DNA of 64,000 nt from Rubrivivax sp. (lineage in GTDB: Bacteria; Pseudomonadota; Gammaproteobacteria; Burkholderiales; Burkholderiaceae_C): positions 1 through 64,000 of the forward strand of contig JAHECD010000011.1 of the NCBI GenBank assembly GCA_024641945.1, in the 5' to 3' direction. Below, piece after piece: positions 36,888 through 46,389 of this stretch. The notes beneath the pieces were generated by a model. That model was given only the letters and a program-made list of their open reading frames with translations. It did not search any database and had not been told where the DNA came from. Numbering within the stretch: the first letter of the stretch is position 1; every line of letters begins with the position of its first letter. The position numbers were made by a program, and so were the translations under genes.

Positions 36888-37340
36888 CTATTTCGATGAA
36901 AGGGCCTGTTTCACGGCGGCGGATACCAGGCCCATATCGGCCTTACCGGCCAGGCGTGATTTCGCCGCGCTCATCATCTTGCCCATGTCGCCGGGCCCTG
37001 CGGCGCCCACCTCCGCCACCAGAGCGGCGATCTCGGATGCAATCTCTTCTGCCGTCAGGCGTTGGGGCAGATAGGCCTCCAGCACCTTGACCTCGGCAGC
37101 CTCCTTGTCGGCAAGGTCCATGCGCGCGCCTTGCTGGAACGCGACGATCGAATCCTTGCGCTGCTTGATCAGCTTGTCGACGAGGCCGATGACCGCAGCG
37201 TCATCGAGCACGATGCGTTCATCCACCTCACGCTGTTTGCATGCAGCGAGCAACATACGGATCGTCGACAGCCGCGCGGCGTCCTTCGCCCGCATCGCGG
37301 TCTTCATGTCCTCGGTGATGCGATCCTTGAGTGTCGGCAT
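36888..37340 (-). CDS. yqeY: GatB/YqeY family protein
   Basis: A 150-residue YqeY protein with LKDRITEDMKTAMRAKDAARLSTIRMLLAACKQREVDE and the C-terminal GDMGKMMSAAKSRLAGKADMGLVSAAVKQAL, the helical tail domain shared with GatB. The family can act in tRNA-dependent amidation or is of unknown function when stand-alone. It follows rpsU, as in the rpsU-yqeY-dnaG-rpoD cluster of many proteobacteria, but dnaG and rpoD are not here. Confidence 0.9.
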   Translation of the reverse strand: MPTLKDRITEDMKTAMRAKDAARLSTIRMLLAACKQREVDERIVLDDAAVIGLVDKLIKQRKDSIVAFQQGARMDLADKEAAEVKVLEAYLPQRLTAEEIASEIAALVAEVGAAGPGDMGKMMSAAKSRLAGKADMGLVSAAVKQALSSK

Positions 37341-37362
37341 GGCGGAACCCTTCGTAAACGAC

Positions 37363-37393
37363 GAAGCCCGCTGCGGTTGCCCGCGCGGGCTTC
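37363..37393 (-). terminator. hairpin between rpsU and yqeY
   Basis: GAAGCCCGC and GCGGGCTTC are perfect 9-bp arms around a 13-nt loop, 34 bp after the rpsU stop. A second short palindrome (GCCGGCATC/GATGCCGGC) lies at about 37401-37420. Without a T run on the minus strand this is more likely a partial terminator or an mRNA processing hairpin separating rpsU from yqeY. Confidence 0.5.
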
Positions 37394-37426
37394 AACAGTA
37401 CGCCGGCATCGGATGCCGGCAGACGG

Positions 37427-37639
37427 TCAGTACAGCTTCTTCGGAAGTTGCATGCTGCGCACACGCTTGAAATGTCGCTTCACGGCTGCCGCCTTCTTGC
37501 GCTTGCGCTCTGAAGTGGGCTTTTCGTAGAACTCGCGGGCGCGCAGATCGGTCAACAGCCCGAGCTTCTCGATGGTGCGCTTGAAGCGGCGCAGTGCCAC
37601 ATCGAACGGCTCATTTTCCTTGACGCGAATCGTGGTCAT
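37427..37639 (-). CDS. rpsU: 30S ribosomal protein S21
   Basis: A 70-residue S21 starting [25 protein letters not shown] at 37639; the frame could begin 8 codons earlier, but this start gives the standard protein. The basic tail ([26 protein letters not shown]) is typical of betaproteobacteria. S21 helps 30S subunits bind mRNA. It has its own promoter and is the head of the rpsU-yqeY-DUF442 run. Confidence 0.96.
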   Translation of the reverse strand: MTTIRVKENEPFDVALRRFKRTIEKLGLLTDLRAREFYEKPTSERKRKKAAAVKRHFKRVRSMQLPKKLY

Positions 37640-37671
37640 GTATCTTGGTGGGATGGCTGGCAAAGACGAAG

Positions 37672-37701
37672 ATTCTACACTGAACTCGGTCGGAGAGCCA
37701 A
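37672..37701 (-). promoter_or_regulatory. rpsU promoter
   Basis: On the minus strand, TTGGCT at 37701-37696 and TAGAAT at 37677-37672 are separated by 18 bp, giving a good sigma-70 promoter about 32 bp before the rpsU ATG. Confidence 0.65.
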
Positions 37702-37720
37702 GTTGTGCCTGGGTGGCTGC

Positions 37721-38908
37721 TTACAGGGCACCGGCGCAGGCGTGCGCACTCGCCCACGCCCACTGAAAGTTGTAGCCGCCAAGCCAGCCGGTCACGTCGA
37801 CCACCTCGCCAATGAAATGAAGCCCGGGCACCAATCGGCTTTCCATGTTGCGAGAGTCCAACTCACGTGTATCGGTACCTCCCAGCGTGACTTCAGCCTT
37901 GCGCCATCCTTCGCTGCCGTTGGGCACGACTTCCCATTTTGCGAGGCTGTCCGTGAGTCGCGTCAGGTCTTTGTCGCGCACTTGCGCGATCGGCACTGTG
38001 GCGTCCAGGTCACATCGCGCCAGCCAAAGGTCCGCCAAGCGCTGAGGCAGGTGCTGACCAGCTTCGTTGCCGAGCTGCCGGCGCGAATGCGCCTTGCCAG
38101 ACTTCAGCGACTGCAACAGCGATGCCGACGACGCCAGGCCGATGCGCAAGGTCTGGCCTTCACGCCAGAAGTTCGATGCTTGCAAAACCGCCGGGCCGCT
38201 CAGCCCACGGTGGGTGAACAGCAGGTCTTCTCTGAACCTGCCACGGGGCTTGTCTCCGGCTTCGATGTCGACTTCACAGGAGAGGCCCGCCAGCCCGGCG
38301 AACGGGCGCCAAAGCGCGTCGTCGAAGGTCAACGGCACCAGGCCGGGCCGAGGCTCGACCAAATGGTGGCTGAACTGCCGCGCCAGCCGGAATCCGAAAT
38401 CGGTCGCGCCAATCTTCGGAATCGAAAGACCGCCTGTCGCCACCACCAGTCGCGGCGCCGCAACCGTGCCGCGATCTGTGTCGATCTCGAAACCGTCGCG
38501 TTGCCGTACGGCGCTGACGCTGCAGGGCTGCCACCGTTGTACGTGGCCGGAGGCACATTCCTGCAGCAGCATCGCGATGATCTGCTCGGCCGAGTCGTCG
38601 CAGAACAGCTGGCCACGGTGTTTCTCGTGGAACTGGATGCCGTGGCTTCGGACGAGGGATATGAATTCCGACGCGGGATAGCGCGCCAATGCCGACTTGC
38701 AGAACGCCGGGTTGTCCGACAAAAAGTTCGCGGGCGCGGCGTCCCGGTTGGTGAAGTTACAGCGGCCACCACCAGAGATTCGGATCTTCTCGGCCAACTT
38801 GGGCGCGTGGTCGATCAAGAGCACGCGGCGGCCGCGTTGCCCGGCGATGCCGGCGCAGAAGAGGCCGGCCGCGCCGGCGCCGACGATCACCGCATCGAAG
38901 CGCTCCAT
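37721..38908 (-). CDS. BaiN/HI0933-family flavoprotein oxidoreductase
   Basis: A 395-residue FAD protein: dinucleotide-binding FDAVIVGAGAAGLFCAGIAGQRG at residues ~4-26, the family hallmark KIRISGGGRCNFTN, LVVATGGLSIPKIGATDFGF, and a C-terminal GEVVDVTGWLGGYNFQWAWASA. Members are annotated as aminoacetone oxidase or BaiN-like; the physiological reaction is generally unknown. Its start overlaps the end of cobA by 22 bp, so it is probably transcribed with the nas cluster. Confidence 0.87.
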   Translation of the reverse strand: MERFDAVIVGAGAAGLFCAGIAGQRGRRVLLIDHAPKLAEKIRISGGGRCNFTNRDAAPANFLSDNPAFCKSALARYPASEFISLVRSHGIQFHEKHRGQLFCDDSAEQIIAMLLQECASGHVQRWQPCSVSAVRQRDGFEIDTDRGTVAAPRLVVATGGLSIPKIGATDFGFRLARQFSHHLVEPRPGLVPLTFDDALWRPFAGLAGLSCEVDIEAGDKPRGRFREDLLFTHRGLSGPAVLQASNFWREGQTLRIGLASSASLLQSLKSGKAHSRRQLGNEAGQHLPQRLADLWLARCDLDATVPIAQVRDKDLTRLTDSLAKWEVVPNGSEGWRKAEVTLGGTDTRELDSRNMESRLVPGLHFIGEVVDVTGWLGGYNFQWAWASAHACAGAL

Positions 38909-39711
38909 GGAGACGGATTATCGGCAGGGTCCGATGTGACCTTTGGCGCAGCGGCCACCGCACGGCCTCGCAACACATCCCCGACGATGACGATCGCCGG
39001 GCTGCCGAGACCGGCGGTGCGGACGTCCGCTGCCAGCGTGCCCAGCGACGTGACCAGGCTGCGCTCGGCCGGCGTCCCCGCGTGTTGCACCACGGCGGCA
39101 GGCGTCCCCGCCGGCAAGGCCGTCAGCAGGCCCGCGTGCAATTGCTCCAAACGTGACATCGCCATGTACACGACGAGGGTCAGACCTTGCGCCGCCGCTG
39201 CGCCGAGCGTGCGCCAATCCGGGCCCTCACCCCCGCTTCGGGCATGGCCGGTCACGAGGATCACACCGTGGGCATGGTCCCGGTGCGTCCATGGCGCGCC
39301 CACGGCCGATGCGGCCACCAACCCTGCAGTGATGCCGTGTACGACCCGCACGCTCACGCCGGCCGCCTCGAGCGCTTGCACTTCCTCGCCGCCGCGCCCA
39401 AAGGTGAACGGGTCACCGCCCTTCAGTCGAACGACACGCTCTCCAGCTTGTGCCTCGCTCACCATCAGGCGTTCGATGAAGGCTTGCGGCGTGCTCGCGC
39501 ACCCGCCGCGCTTGCCGACATGCACGATCCGGGGTTGACGGCGCTTGCGTCCGAGCGCCACCCGCAGGATGGCATCGTCGACGAGATCGTCGACGAGCAG
39601 CAGGGTCGCCTGCCGTATCGCCTTCAGTGCCTGCACGGTGAGCAGATCCGGGTCGCCCGGGCCGGCCCCGACGAGGGCCACCTGGCCCGGTGACCGCCGC
39701 CGCGCCGTCAT
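38887..39711 (-). CDS. cobA: uroporphyrinogen-III C-methyltransferase
   Basis: A 274-residue SUMT starting MTARRRSPGQVALVGAGPGDPDLLT. The SAM- and substrate-binding motifs VRLKGGDPFTFGRGGEE and YMAMSRL are present. It makes precorrin-2, the first step from uroporphyrinogen III to siroheme, the cofactor of NirB. It lacks the CysG dehydrogenase/ferrochelatase domain, so those steps must be elsewhere. The ATG overlaps the ybiB stop (ATGA). Placement in the nitrate cluster argues for siroheme rather than B12 synthesis. Confidence 0.93.
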   Translation of the reverse strand: MTARRRSPGQVALVGAGPGDPDLLTVQALKAIRQATLLLVDDLVDDAILRVALGRKRRQPRIVHVGKRGGCASTPQAFIERLMVSEAQAGERVVRLKGGDPFTFGRGGEEVQALEAAGVSVRVVHGITAGLVAASAVGAPWTHRDHAHGVILVTGHARSGGEGPDWRTLGAAAAQGLTLVVYMAMSRLEQLHAGLLTALPAGTPAAVVQHAGTPAERSLVTSLGTLAADVRTAGLGSPAIVIVGDVLRGRAVAAAPKVTSDPADNPSPWSASMR

Positions 39712-40658
39712 GCCGATTGCCCCAGTCCCGCCCTGCGGCGCTGCGCCGCCAGGGCGCCGACCAGGCATCCGACCTGCGCCATCAGCGGCCCCGGCGCGGG
39801 CTTTTCGCCGCTGACAACGGACTGGATGTAGTTTGCGGTGGACGCTGCGTCGCACTCCTGCGGCAGCACCGGCAGTTCGGTCAGGATGCCCTCGTGCGCG
39901 GGCACCGACAGCGTGGGGTCCGACAACCCGTGCAGATAGATGTCGAGTCGCGGCCGTCGGCGCGGATCTGCGACCGGCTCGCCTTCCGTGCCTCGAAGCA
40001 CGAGCGCGTCCATTCGCGCCTGCGTGACGAATGAAGCGGTAAGCAGTGCATATTCGGGGTGGGTGTGGTTGATCACCCGCATCACTCCGGCGCCCGACGG
40101 TGCCAGCAGCTTGGCGACGGTGTGACCGGAGTTGCGCAAGCCGACGACACGGCGCACGTCGAGCAGACGCGCCAGTGGTGCACACCAGACGTCCGTGTGC
40201 ATGAACACTGGTTCGTGGCGTGCCCAGGCGTGGCCAACTTCCAGCGCGTCGCGCGCGCAGGTCAGCCCGAGGTGTCGAAAGATCTCGGCCGTCGTCACGC
40301 GTCCAGGGTCGATGCCCGGCCCATGCACGAGCACGTTCACCCCTTCCTGGGCCAGCAGCAGGGCGACGAGGGCGGTCAGGTTGGGCAGTCTGCGGGCACC
40401 GTTGTACGAGGGGAGCACCACCATCGGGGCCTGCACCGGAATCGGCAGGCTGCGCTCTTCGGCGGCCTGCAGAAAGCCCATCAACTCGGCAACGGATTCA
40501 CCCTTGATGCGCATGGCCAGTGCAAATGCACCAGTCTCGAGATCGCTGCACTTGCCGTCGAGCAATTGGCACATCAGGTCATGGGCCTGCTCGCGTTTGA
40601 GGCTGCGGGCACCTTCTTTGCCGCGACCGATCTCCTTCAGATACTGCGCAATGCTCAT
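39708..40658 (-). CDS. ybiB: YbiB (TrpD2) phosphoribosyltransferase-like DNA-binding protein
   Basis: A 316-residue protein of the TrpD2/YbiB family, related in fold to anthranilate phosphoribosyltransferase. MSIAQYLKEIGRGKEGARSL at the start, LPSYNGARRLPNLTALVALLLAQEG, and GLRNSGHTVAKLLAP are family-typical. E. coli YbiB binds single-stranded and damaged DNA without phosphoribosyltransferase activity. The start has AGGAG 7 bp upstream. Position between nasA and cobA, coupled to cobA, is common in Burkholderiales (recalled), but the reason is unclear. Confidence 0.87.
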   Translation of the reverse strand: MSIAQYLKEIGRGKEGARSLKREQAHDLMCQLLDGKCSDLETGAFALAMRIKGESVAELMGFLQAAEERSLPIPVQAPMVVLPSYNGARRLPNLTALVALLLAQEGVNVLVHGPGIDPGRVTTAEIFRHLGLTCARDALEVGHAWARHEPVFMHTDVWCAPLARLLDVRRVVGLRNSGHTVAKLLAPSGAGVMRVINHTHPEYALLTASFVTQARMDALVLRGTEGEPVADPRRRPRLDIYLHGLSDPTLSVPAHEGILTELPVLPQECDAASTANYIQSVVSGEKPAPGPLMAQVGCLVGALAAQRRRAGLGQSA

Positions 40659-40699
40659 GTGTGGTCTCCTGCACGAGCGATTCGCAAGTTTCGGGCCGG

Positions 40700-43486
40700 T
40701 TACCCAAGCGGCATTGCAACCTCACCCATGCTCGCACGGACCATGCGCCGCAATTCCGGCAGGCACGAGCCGCACTGCGTCCCGCAGCGAAGGCCGTCTT
40801 GTATGCACGCAAGCCTGGATTCGGCGGGTCCGTCGCAGGTGGACAGCATTTGCAGGATCCGGGGTTCGCTGACGTCCAGGCAACTGCACACCTGCCTGCC
40901 GCGCACCGGTACGGCGCCGGGGGGGCGCGAGCCGGGGAGCAGCAGTCCGCGGCCGATGTCCTGCGCGGGCTGCTCGTCCTGCAGCAACGCACGCACCCAG
41001 GGTTCCGCGCTCGTGTCGCCGGCGAGCATGAACGCCCGCAGCATTGCATCGTCACCATGGGACACGAGCCGCGCCGAGCGGCGCTGCCCCCGACGGCGGT
41101 CGTCGTAACGCAGGACGTCCACTTCGGCGAGACCGAACAGCGATTCGATCGTGTCGATGTCGGCCGTGTCGATCGGTGTAGCCGACGCGATACGAAGCAG
41201 AACGCCAGCGCGGTCCCGTCCGAACGGGACGCAGGCCGCATAGCCGAAACGTGCCATGACAGGTTGCAGCGCTCGCCGAAGGTCCGCCTCGGTTGCATCG
41301 GTGCACCAGGTGGCGGCCACCAACTGCCACGCCAGTCCGGCGGGCTCGATGCGCACGGCGGCATGTTTGAGTTCCGGCTGGTTCGACTGTGCGCAGCGCG
41401 CTGGTGTCGTCACTGCATTGACGCCCCCACCACCGGCCCCGCCCAGAAACTCGTCACCCCAATGCATCGGCAAAAAGGCTTGTGCCGGCGGGGTTTCATC
41501 GGTGGACCGCACGGGCACGACGAGCGAGCCGCGCCGTGACGTCATGCGCACGAGGTCGCCGTCGGCGAGGCCCAGGCGTGTCATGTCCTGCCCGTGCAGG
41601 TCGAGCGCCGGCTCTGGCGTATGACCGAAGAGCCGTGGCACCGTGCCGCTGCGGCTCATGCCATGCCACTGGTCACGCAGGCGGCCGGTATTCAATGCAA
41701 ACGGATAACGCGCATCGCGTGGCTCCGCGACCGGTTTGAAGGCGACGTCCGCGAATCGCGCGCGGCCGTCCGCGGTGGCGAACCGGCCATCGGTGTAGAG
41801 ACGCTTGGCACCGACGGACTCGCCTTCTGGGCAGGGCCATTGGGCTGGTGCGGTGTCGAGAAGGTTGTACGTCAGCCCGGTGATGTCGAGGTCGCGCCCG
41901 CGGGTCGAGGAGCGGTGTTCGTTCCAGACACTCTCGGGCGACGCGTAGTCGAAAAGCGTGGGGAGGCCCGGGCGCAGCCTGGACTCGAGGCGCCGCGCAA
42001 AGTCTGCCGCGATGACCCAGTCGTCGCGCGCCGTGCCGGGCGCCGGCACCGCCGCTCGTATACGGGTGATGCGGCGCTCGCTGTTGGTTACCGTGCCGTC
42101 CTTCTCGCCCCAAGTCGATGCCGGGAGCAACAGATCGGCATACCTTGCAGTCGCGGTGTCGGCAAAGGCTTCCTGAAGCACGATGAATTCGGCGCGCTCG
42201 AGGGCGCGCCGAACGGTGGCCTGGTCGGGCAGTGATTGGGCCGGGTTGGTGCAGGCGATCCACAGCGCCTTGATGCGCCCGTCGGCAGCCGCCTCGAACA
42301 TCTCGACCGCGGTCAGTCCGGATGCCGCTGGAACACTGTCGACGCCCCATTGCCGCGCGACCTGCGCGCGGTGCTCCGGGTCGGACAGGTCGCGGTGAGC
42401 CGACAACAGGTTGGCCATGCCACCGACCTCGCGCCCGCCCATGGCGTTGGGTTGGCCGGTCAACGAGAACGGGCCCGCGCCGGGGCGACCGATCTGGCCC
42501 GTGGCCAGGTGCAGGTTGATCAGGGCCGCGTTCTTGGCGGTCCCACTCGTGCTCTGGTTCAGGCCCTGGCAATAGAGCGAGAGCGTGGCCGGACGTTGGT
42601 GCGGGCCCAGGCCGTGCCCCTGGCCGAACCACCGGGCGGCCTGCACGATGGCGTCTTCCTGGAGACCCGTGATGCGCGCACCCTCCCGTGGCGTGAATTC
42701 GCGTACCCGGTCCTTCAGCGCGGCGAAACCAGTCGTATGCGATTCGATGTACCGGGTGTCGACCCAACCCTCCCACAACATCACATGCAGCATGGTGTGA
42801 AAGAGCGCGACGTCGGTGCCCGGCAGCAACGGCAGGTGCAGGTCCGCCATCGCCGCAGTCTCGGTGCGACGCGGGTCGACGACGATCATCTTCTGTGCCG
42901 GGTTGGCGCGACGCGCATCCTCGATGCGGCGAAACAGAACGGGATGCGCCCACGCCGTATTGCTGCCCGCGATGAACAGCGTCGTGGCATCGTCGACATC
43001 GTCGTAGCAGGCCGGTGGGGCGTCGGCGCCGAGCGTGAGTTTGTACCCGGCGACCGCGCTGCTCATGCAAAGGCGTGAGTTGCTGTCGATGTTGTTGGTA
43101 CCCAGCAGGCCCTTGGCAAGCTTGTTAAAGACGTAATAGTCCTCGGTCAGCAACTGGCCTGAGATGTAGAACCCCAAAGCATCGGGACCATGCACGGCAG
43201 CGATGCCCGCGAAGCGATCGGCGGCATCGTCGAGCGCCTCGTTCCAGCCCACGCCTTGCAGTGCGGCGCCGCGCGTCAACCGCCGGAGCGGTTCGCGCAG
43301 GCGGGCATGCAGCGTCACGGGCGCCGTGGCCGTGAGGTGGAGGGTACTGCCCTTGGTGCACAGTCGGCCGAAATTCGCGGGGTGATCCGGATCCCCGCGC
43401 ACGCCGGTGATCTGCGCACCGCTTGTCTCGATGATCACGCCACAGCCGACCCCGCAGTAGGGGCAGGTGGAGCGGGTCTCGGTCAC
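40700..43486 (-). CDS. nasA: assimilatory nitrate reductase catalytic subunit
   Basis: A 928-residue molybdenum oxidoreductase. The GTG at 43486 (MTETRSTCPYCGVGCGV) overlaps the nirD stop as GTGA. An N-terminal [4Fe-4S] site is CPYCGVGC then LCTKG about 26 residues later; the bis-MGD domain includes SRLCMSSAV, VDPRRTETA and GLNQSTSGTAKN. At the C terminus a BFD-like [2Fe-2S] domain (VCSCLDV, then CGTQCGSC) is fused, which should receive electrons for nitrate reduction. It converts nitrate to nitrite in the cytoplasm. The long frame upstream of 43486 is shadow. Confidence 0.94.
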   Translation of the reverse strand: MTETRSTCPYCGVGCGVIIETSGAQITGVRGDPDHPANFGRLCTKGSTLHLTATAPVTLHARLREPLRRLTRGAALQGVGWNEALDDAADRFAGIAAVHGPDALGFYISGQLLTEDYYVFNKLAKGLLGTNNIDSNSRLCMSSAVAGYKLTLGADAPPACYDDVDDATTLFIAGSNTAWAHPVLFRRIEDARRANPAQKMIVVDPRRTETAAMADLHLPLLPGTDVALFHTMLHVMLWEGWVDTRYIESHTTGFAALKDRVREFTPREGARITGLQEDAIVQAARWFGQGHGLGPHQRPATLSLYCQGLNQSTSGTAKNAALINLHLATGQIGRPGAGPFSLTGQPNAMGGREVGGMANLLSAHRDLSDPEHRAQVARQWGVDSVPAASGLTAVEMFEAAADGRIKALWIACTNPAQSLPDQATVRRALERAEFIVLQEAFADTATARYADLLLPASTWGEKDGTVTNSERRITRIRAAVPAPGTARDDWVIAADFARRLESRLRPGLPTLFDYASPESVWNEHRSSTRGRDLDITGLTYNLLDTAPAQWPCPEGESVGAKRLYTDGRFATADGRARFADVAFKPVAEPRDARYPFALNTGRLRDQWHGMSRSGTVPRLFGHTPEPALDLHGQDMTRLGLADGDLVRMTSRRGSLVVPVRSTDETPPAQAFLPMHWGDEFLGGAGGGGVNAVTTPARCAQSNQPELKHAAVRIEPAGLAWQLVAATWCTDATEADLRRALQPVMARFGYAACVPFGRDRAGVLLRIASATPIDTADIDTIESLFGLAEVDVLRYDDRRRGQRRSARLVSHGDDAMLRAFMLAGDTSAEPWVRALLQDEQPAQDIGRGLLLPGSRPPGAVPVRGRQVCSCLDVSEPRILQMLSTCDGPAESRLACIQDGLRCGTQCGSCLPELRRMVRASMGEVAMPLG

Positions 43487-43839
43487 GCCGTGGCCTGGGA
43501 TTCGCGCAGGGCCCGCGTCGCGAGTTCGTGCGCGTCGAGGAATATCTGGCCGTCGACGACGGACACCGCGAACGGTGTCGTGCAACCGTGGTCTGGCGCC
43601 ATGGCGTTGCCGTCGCGCAACCCGATCGTCCAGTTGTGCAGCGGACAGGCCACGCTGTCGCCGAAGACAATGCCCTGGCTCAACGGGCCACCCTTGTGCG
43701 GGCAGCGGTCCAGGAGCGCGAAGACACGGTCATCGGCCGTGCGAAAGACGGCGACATCGAATCCCCCGGGCCGCGCCACCCGGCGTGCGCCTAGGACGGG
43801 GATGTCGTCCAACCTGCAGATTTTTTGCGGGGCCTTCAT
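43483..43839 (-). CDS. nirD: nitrite reductase small subunit
   Basis: A 118-residue Rieske-type protein with the cluster ligands RCPHKGGP and ACPLHNW (CxH and CxxH), as in NirD proteins that keep the iron-sulfur ligands. It is the accessory subunit of assimilatory NADH-nitrite reductase. Coupled on both sides: ATGA overlap with nirB and GTGA overlap with nasA. Confidence 0.92.
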   Translation of the reverse strand: MKAPQKICRLDDIPVLGARRVARPGGFDVAVFRTADDRVFALLDRCPHKGGPLSQGIVFGDSVACPLHNWTIGLRDGNAMAPDHGCTTPFAVSVVDGQIFLDAHELATRALRESQATA

Positions 43840-46283
43840 GCCGGCGCTCCCAGACGTGCGAACTGGCGCGCATCCACGCCGGCCTTGTCGAACTCGAACC
43901 ACGGGTCCGGTTCGCCGTCGAGCGCGAACTGAAGACGTGCCCACAGGGCCTCGCGGCCGGCCGCGTCTTCGACGATGCGTGACTTCACGTGGTCCAGACC
44001 CACACGGCTGAGCCAATGCACCGTTCGTTCGAGGTACCAGCCTTCCTCGCGGTACAACTGCAGGAAGGCGCCGCTGTACTCGAGTACCTCGGCCGGCGTC
44101 TTGAGCTTGACGAGGAACTGCGCCACCTCGGTCTTGATGCCGCCATTGCCCGCGACGTAGATCTCCCAGCCGGAGTCGACGCCGATCACGCCGACGTCCT
44201 TGATGCCGGCCTCGGCGCAGTTGCGCGGGCAGCCGCTGACCGCGATCTTCACCTTGTGCGGGGCATACATGCGCCAGAGCGCACGCTCGAGATCCTTGCC
44301 CATCTGCGTGCTGTCCTGTGTGCCGAAGCGGCACCACTCGCTGCCGACGCAGGTCTTCACGGTGCGCAAGGCCTTGGCGTAGGCATGGCCGCTGGGCATG
44401 CCGATGTCCTTCCATACGGCCGGCAGGTCTTCCTTCTTCACACCGAGCAGGTCGATGCGCTGGCCGCCGGTGACCTTCACCGTCGGTATCTTGTACTTGT
44501 CGACCGCATCGGCAATGCGGCGCAATTCGTCGGCCGTGGTTTCGCCGCCCCACATGCGGGGGATCACGCTGTAGGTGCCGTCCTTCTGGATGTTGGCGTG
44601 GCTGCGCTCATTGATGTAACGGCTCTGCGGGTCGTCCTGCGCCTCTTTCGGCCAGGTGCTGATGAGGTAGTAGTTGAGAGCCGGGCGGCAGCTCGCACAC
44701 CCATTGGGCGTGCGCCAGGACATGCCTCGTTGCACGGCATCGATCGTCAGCCAGTGTTCGGCCCGGATGGCTTGGCGGACGTCCTCGTGACTGTGGTCGG
44801 TGCAGCCGCACATGGCCTTCTTCTTTGGCGCTGCGGAGTAGTCGCCGCCGGCCGTGAACATCAGCAGCTGTTCGACCAACCCCGTGCACGAACCGCAGGA
44901 CGCGCTGGCCTTGGTCTGCTTGCGCACCTCGTCAAGCGTGAACAGCCCCTTCTCCTTGATCGCCTTGCAGATCGTGCCCTTGTTGACACCATTGCAGCCA
45001 CAGACCTCGTCGGTGTCGGCCATCGCGGCCGCCTTGCTGTGCCCTTCGTGTCCGACGTCGCCGATATTGGACTCGCCGAACATCAGCCGGTCGCGAATGT
45101 CGTCGACGCTGCGCCCTTCGCGAAGGAGCTTGAAATACCAGCTGCCGTCGACCGTATCCCCATACAGGCATGCGCCGACGAGCTTGTCGCCCTGGATGAC
45201 GAGTTTCTTGTACACGCCGCCGAAGGGGTCCGAAAGGACGATCTCCTCGAACCCCTGATCGGTGGCGCCGCCCATGAAGTTACCGGCCGAGAAGAGGTCG
45301 ATGCCCGTGACCTTGAGTTTCGTGCTCGTCTGGCTGCCCGTGTAGCGCCCGATGCCGAACTCGGCCAGGTGCGTCGCGCAGACCTTGCCCTGCTCAAACA
45401 GCGGCGCCACCAATCCGTAGGCGATGCCGCGGTGCGACGCGCACTCGCCGACCGAATAGATGCGCGGGTCGGTGATGGTCTGCATCGTGTCGTTGACGAC
45501 GATGCCACGCTGGCAGTGAAGGCCCGACTTCTCGGCGAGTTCGGTATTCGGGCGGATGCCGGCCGCCATGACGACCAGATCGGCGGGGATTTCGCTGCCG
45601 TCCTTGAACTGCACCGCACGCACGCGACCGCCCTCCGTTCCCAGCAGCGCCTGGGTCTGTGCGCCGAGCAGGAACGTCATGCCGCGCTGCTCGAGCGACT
45701 TCTGCAGGAGGCCCGCCGCGGTGCCGTCGAGCTGGCGCTCCATCAGCCACGGCATCAGGTGCACGACGGTGACGGTCATGCCCCGTTTCATCAGTCCATT
45801 CGCCGCCTCCAGGCCGAGCAGGCCGCCGCCGACGACCACGGCATGGCGGTACGCCGTTGCAGCATCGATCATCGTCGTCGTATCGGCGATGTCCCGGTAG
45901 GCGATCACGCCTTCGAGGTCCTTGCCGGGGATGGGCGGAATGAACGGCGTGGATCCCGTCGCCACGAGCAGGCGGTCGTATTCGGCAAAACTTCCGTCGT
46001 CGGCCGTGACGATGCGGTGCTTGCGGTCGATGGAAACGACCTTGCGCCCGAGATGCAGGGTAATGCCGTTTTCCGCATACCAGGTCAGCGGGTTCAGGAC
46101 GATCTCGTCGAGAGTCTGCTCGCCCGCGAGCACGGGGCTGAGCAGGATGCGGTTGTAGTTGGGGTGCGGCTCGGCGCCGAAGACAGTGATGTCATACAGC
46201 TCGGGCGCAATCTTCAGCAACTCCTCGAGCGTTCTGACGCCAGCCATGCCATTGCCGATCATGACGAGCCTGAGCTTCTTCAT
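43836..46283 (-). CDS. nirB: nitrite reductase [NAD(P)H] large subunit
   Basis: An 815-residue assimilatory nitrite reductase, reducing nitrite to ammonium with six electrons. In order: FAD/NAD domains (VMIGNGMAGVRTLEELL, GGGLLGLEAANGL), two BFD-like [2Fe-2S] cysteine clusters in the middle (CGCNGVNKGTIC, CGSC and CGCTDHS), and the siroheme/[4Fe-4S] domain with TCVGSEWCRFGTQDS and GCPRNCAEAGIKD. Length is normal. The ATG at 46283 starts MKKLRLVMIGNG. First gene of the operon behind a sigma-54 promoter. Confidence 0.96.
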   Translation of the reverse strand: MKKLRLVMIGNGMAGVRTLEELLKIAPELYDITVFGAEPHPNYNRILLSPVLAGEQTLDEIVLNPLTWYAENGITLHLGRKVVSIDRKHRIVTADDGSFAEYDRLLVATGSTPFIPPIPGKDLEGVIAYRDIADTTTMIDAATAYRHAVVVGGGLLGLEAANGLMKRGMTVTVVHLMPWLMERQLDGTAAGLLQKSLEQRGMTFLLGAQTQALLGTEGGRVRAVQFKDGSEIPADLVVMAAGIRPNTELAEKSGLHCQRGIVVNDTMQTITDPRIYSVGECASHRGIAYGLVAPLFEQGKVCATHLAEFGIGRYTGSQTSTKLKVTGIDLFSAGNFMGGATDQGFEEIVLSDPFGGVYKKLVIQGDKLVGACLYGDTVDGSWYFKLLREGRSVDDIRDRLMFGESNIGDVGHEGHSKAAAMADTDEVCGCNGVNKGTICKAIKEKGLFTLDEVRKQTKASASCGSCTGLVEQLLMFTAGGDYSAAPKKKAMCGCTDHSHEDVRQAIRAEHWLTIDAVQRGMSWRTPNGCASCRPALNYYLISTWPKEAQDDPQSRYINERSHANIQKDGTYSVIPRMWGGETTADELRRIADAVDKYKIPTVKVTGGQRIDLLGVKKEDLPAVWKDIGMPSGHAYAKALRTVKTCVGSEWCRFGTQDSTQMGKDLERALWRMYAPHKVKIAVSGCPRNCAEAGIKDVGVIGVDSGWEIYVAGNGGIKTEVAQFLVKLKTPAEVLEYSGAFLQLYREEGWYLERTVHWLSRVGLDHVKSRIVEDAAGREALWARLQFALDGEPDPWFEFDKAGVDARQFARLGAPA

Positions 46284-46389
46284 GCGGGCCTCCGGCACGT
46301 TGCGGGGCCACGGCGTGGCAGGTGAACAATGGCAGACATCGGGCTCTCCGGGACGACAGAGCACTTCACTGCGCACGCCACTGTGCACA

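Noticed and set aside
43989-46325. 778-residue plus-strand open frame over nirB
   Set aside because: Antisense shadow of nirB, typical of high-GC DNA.
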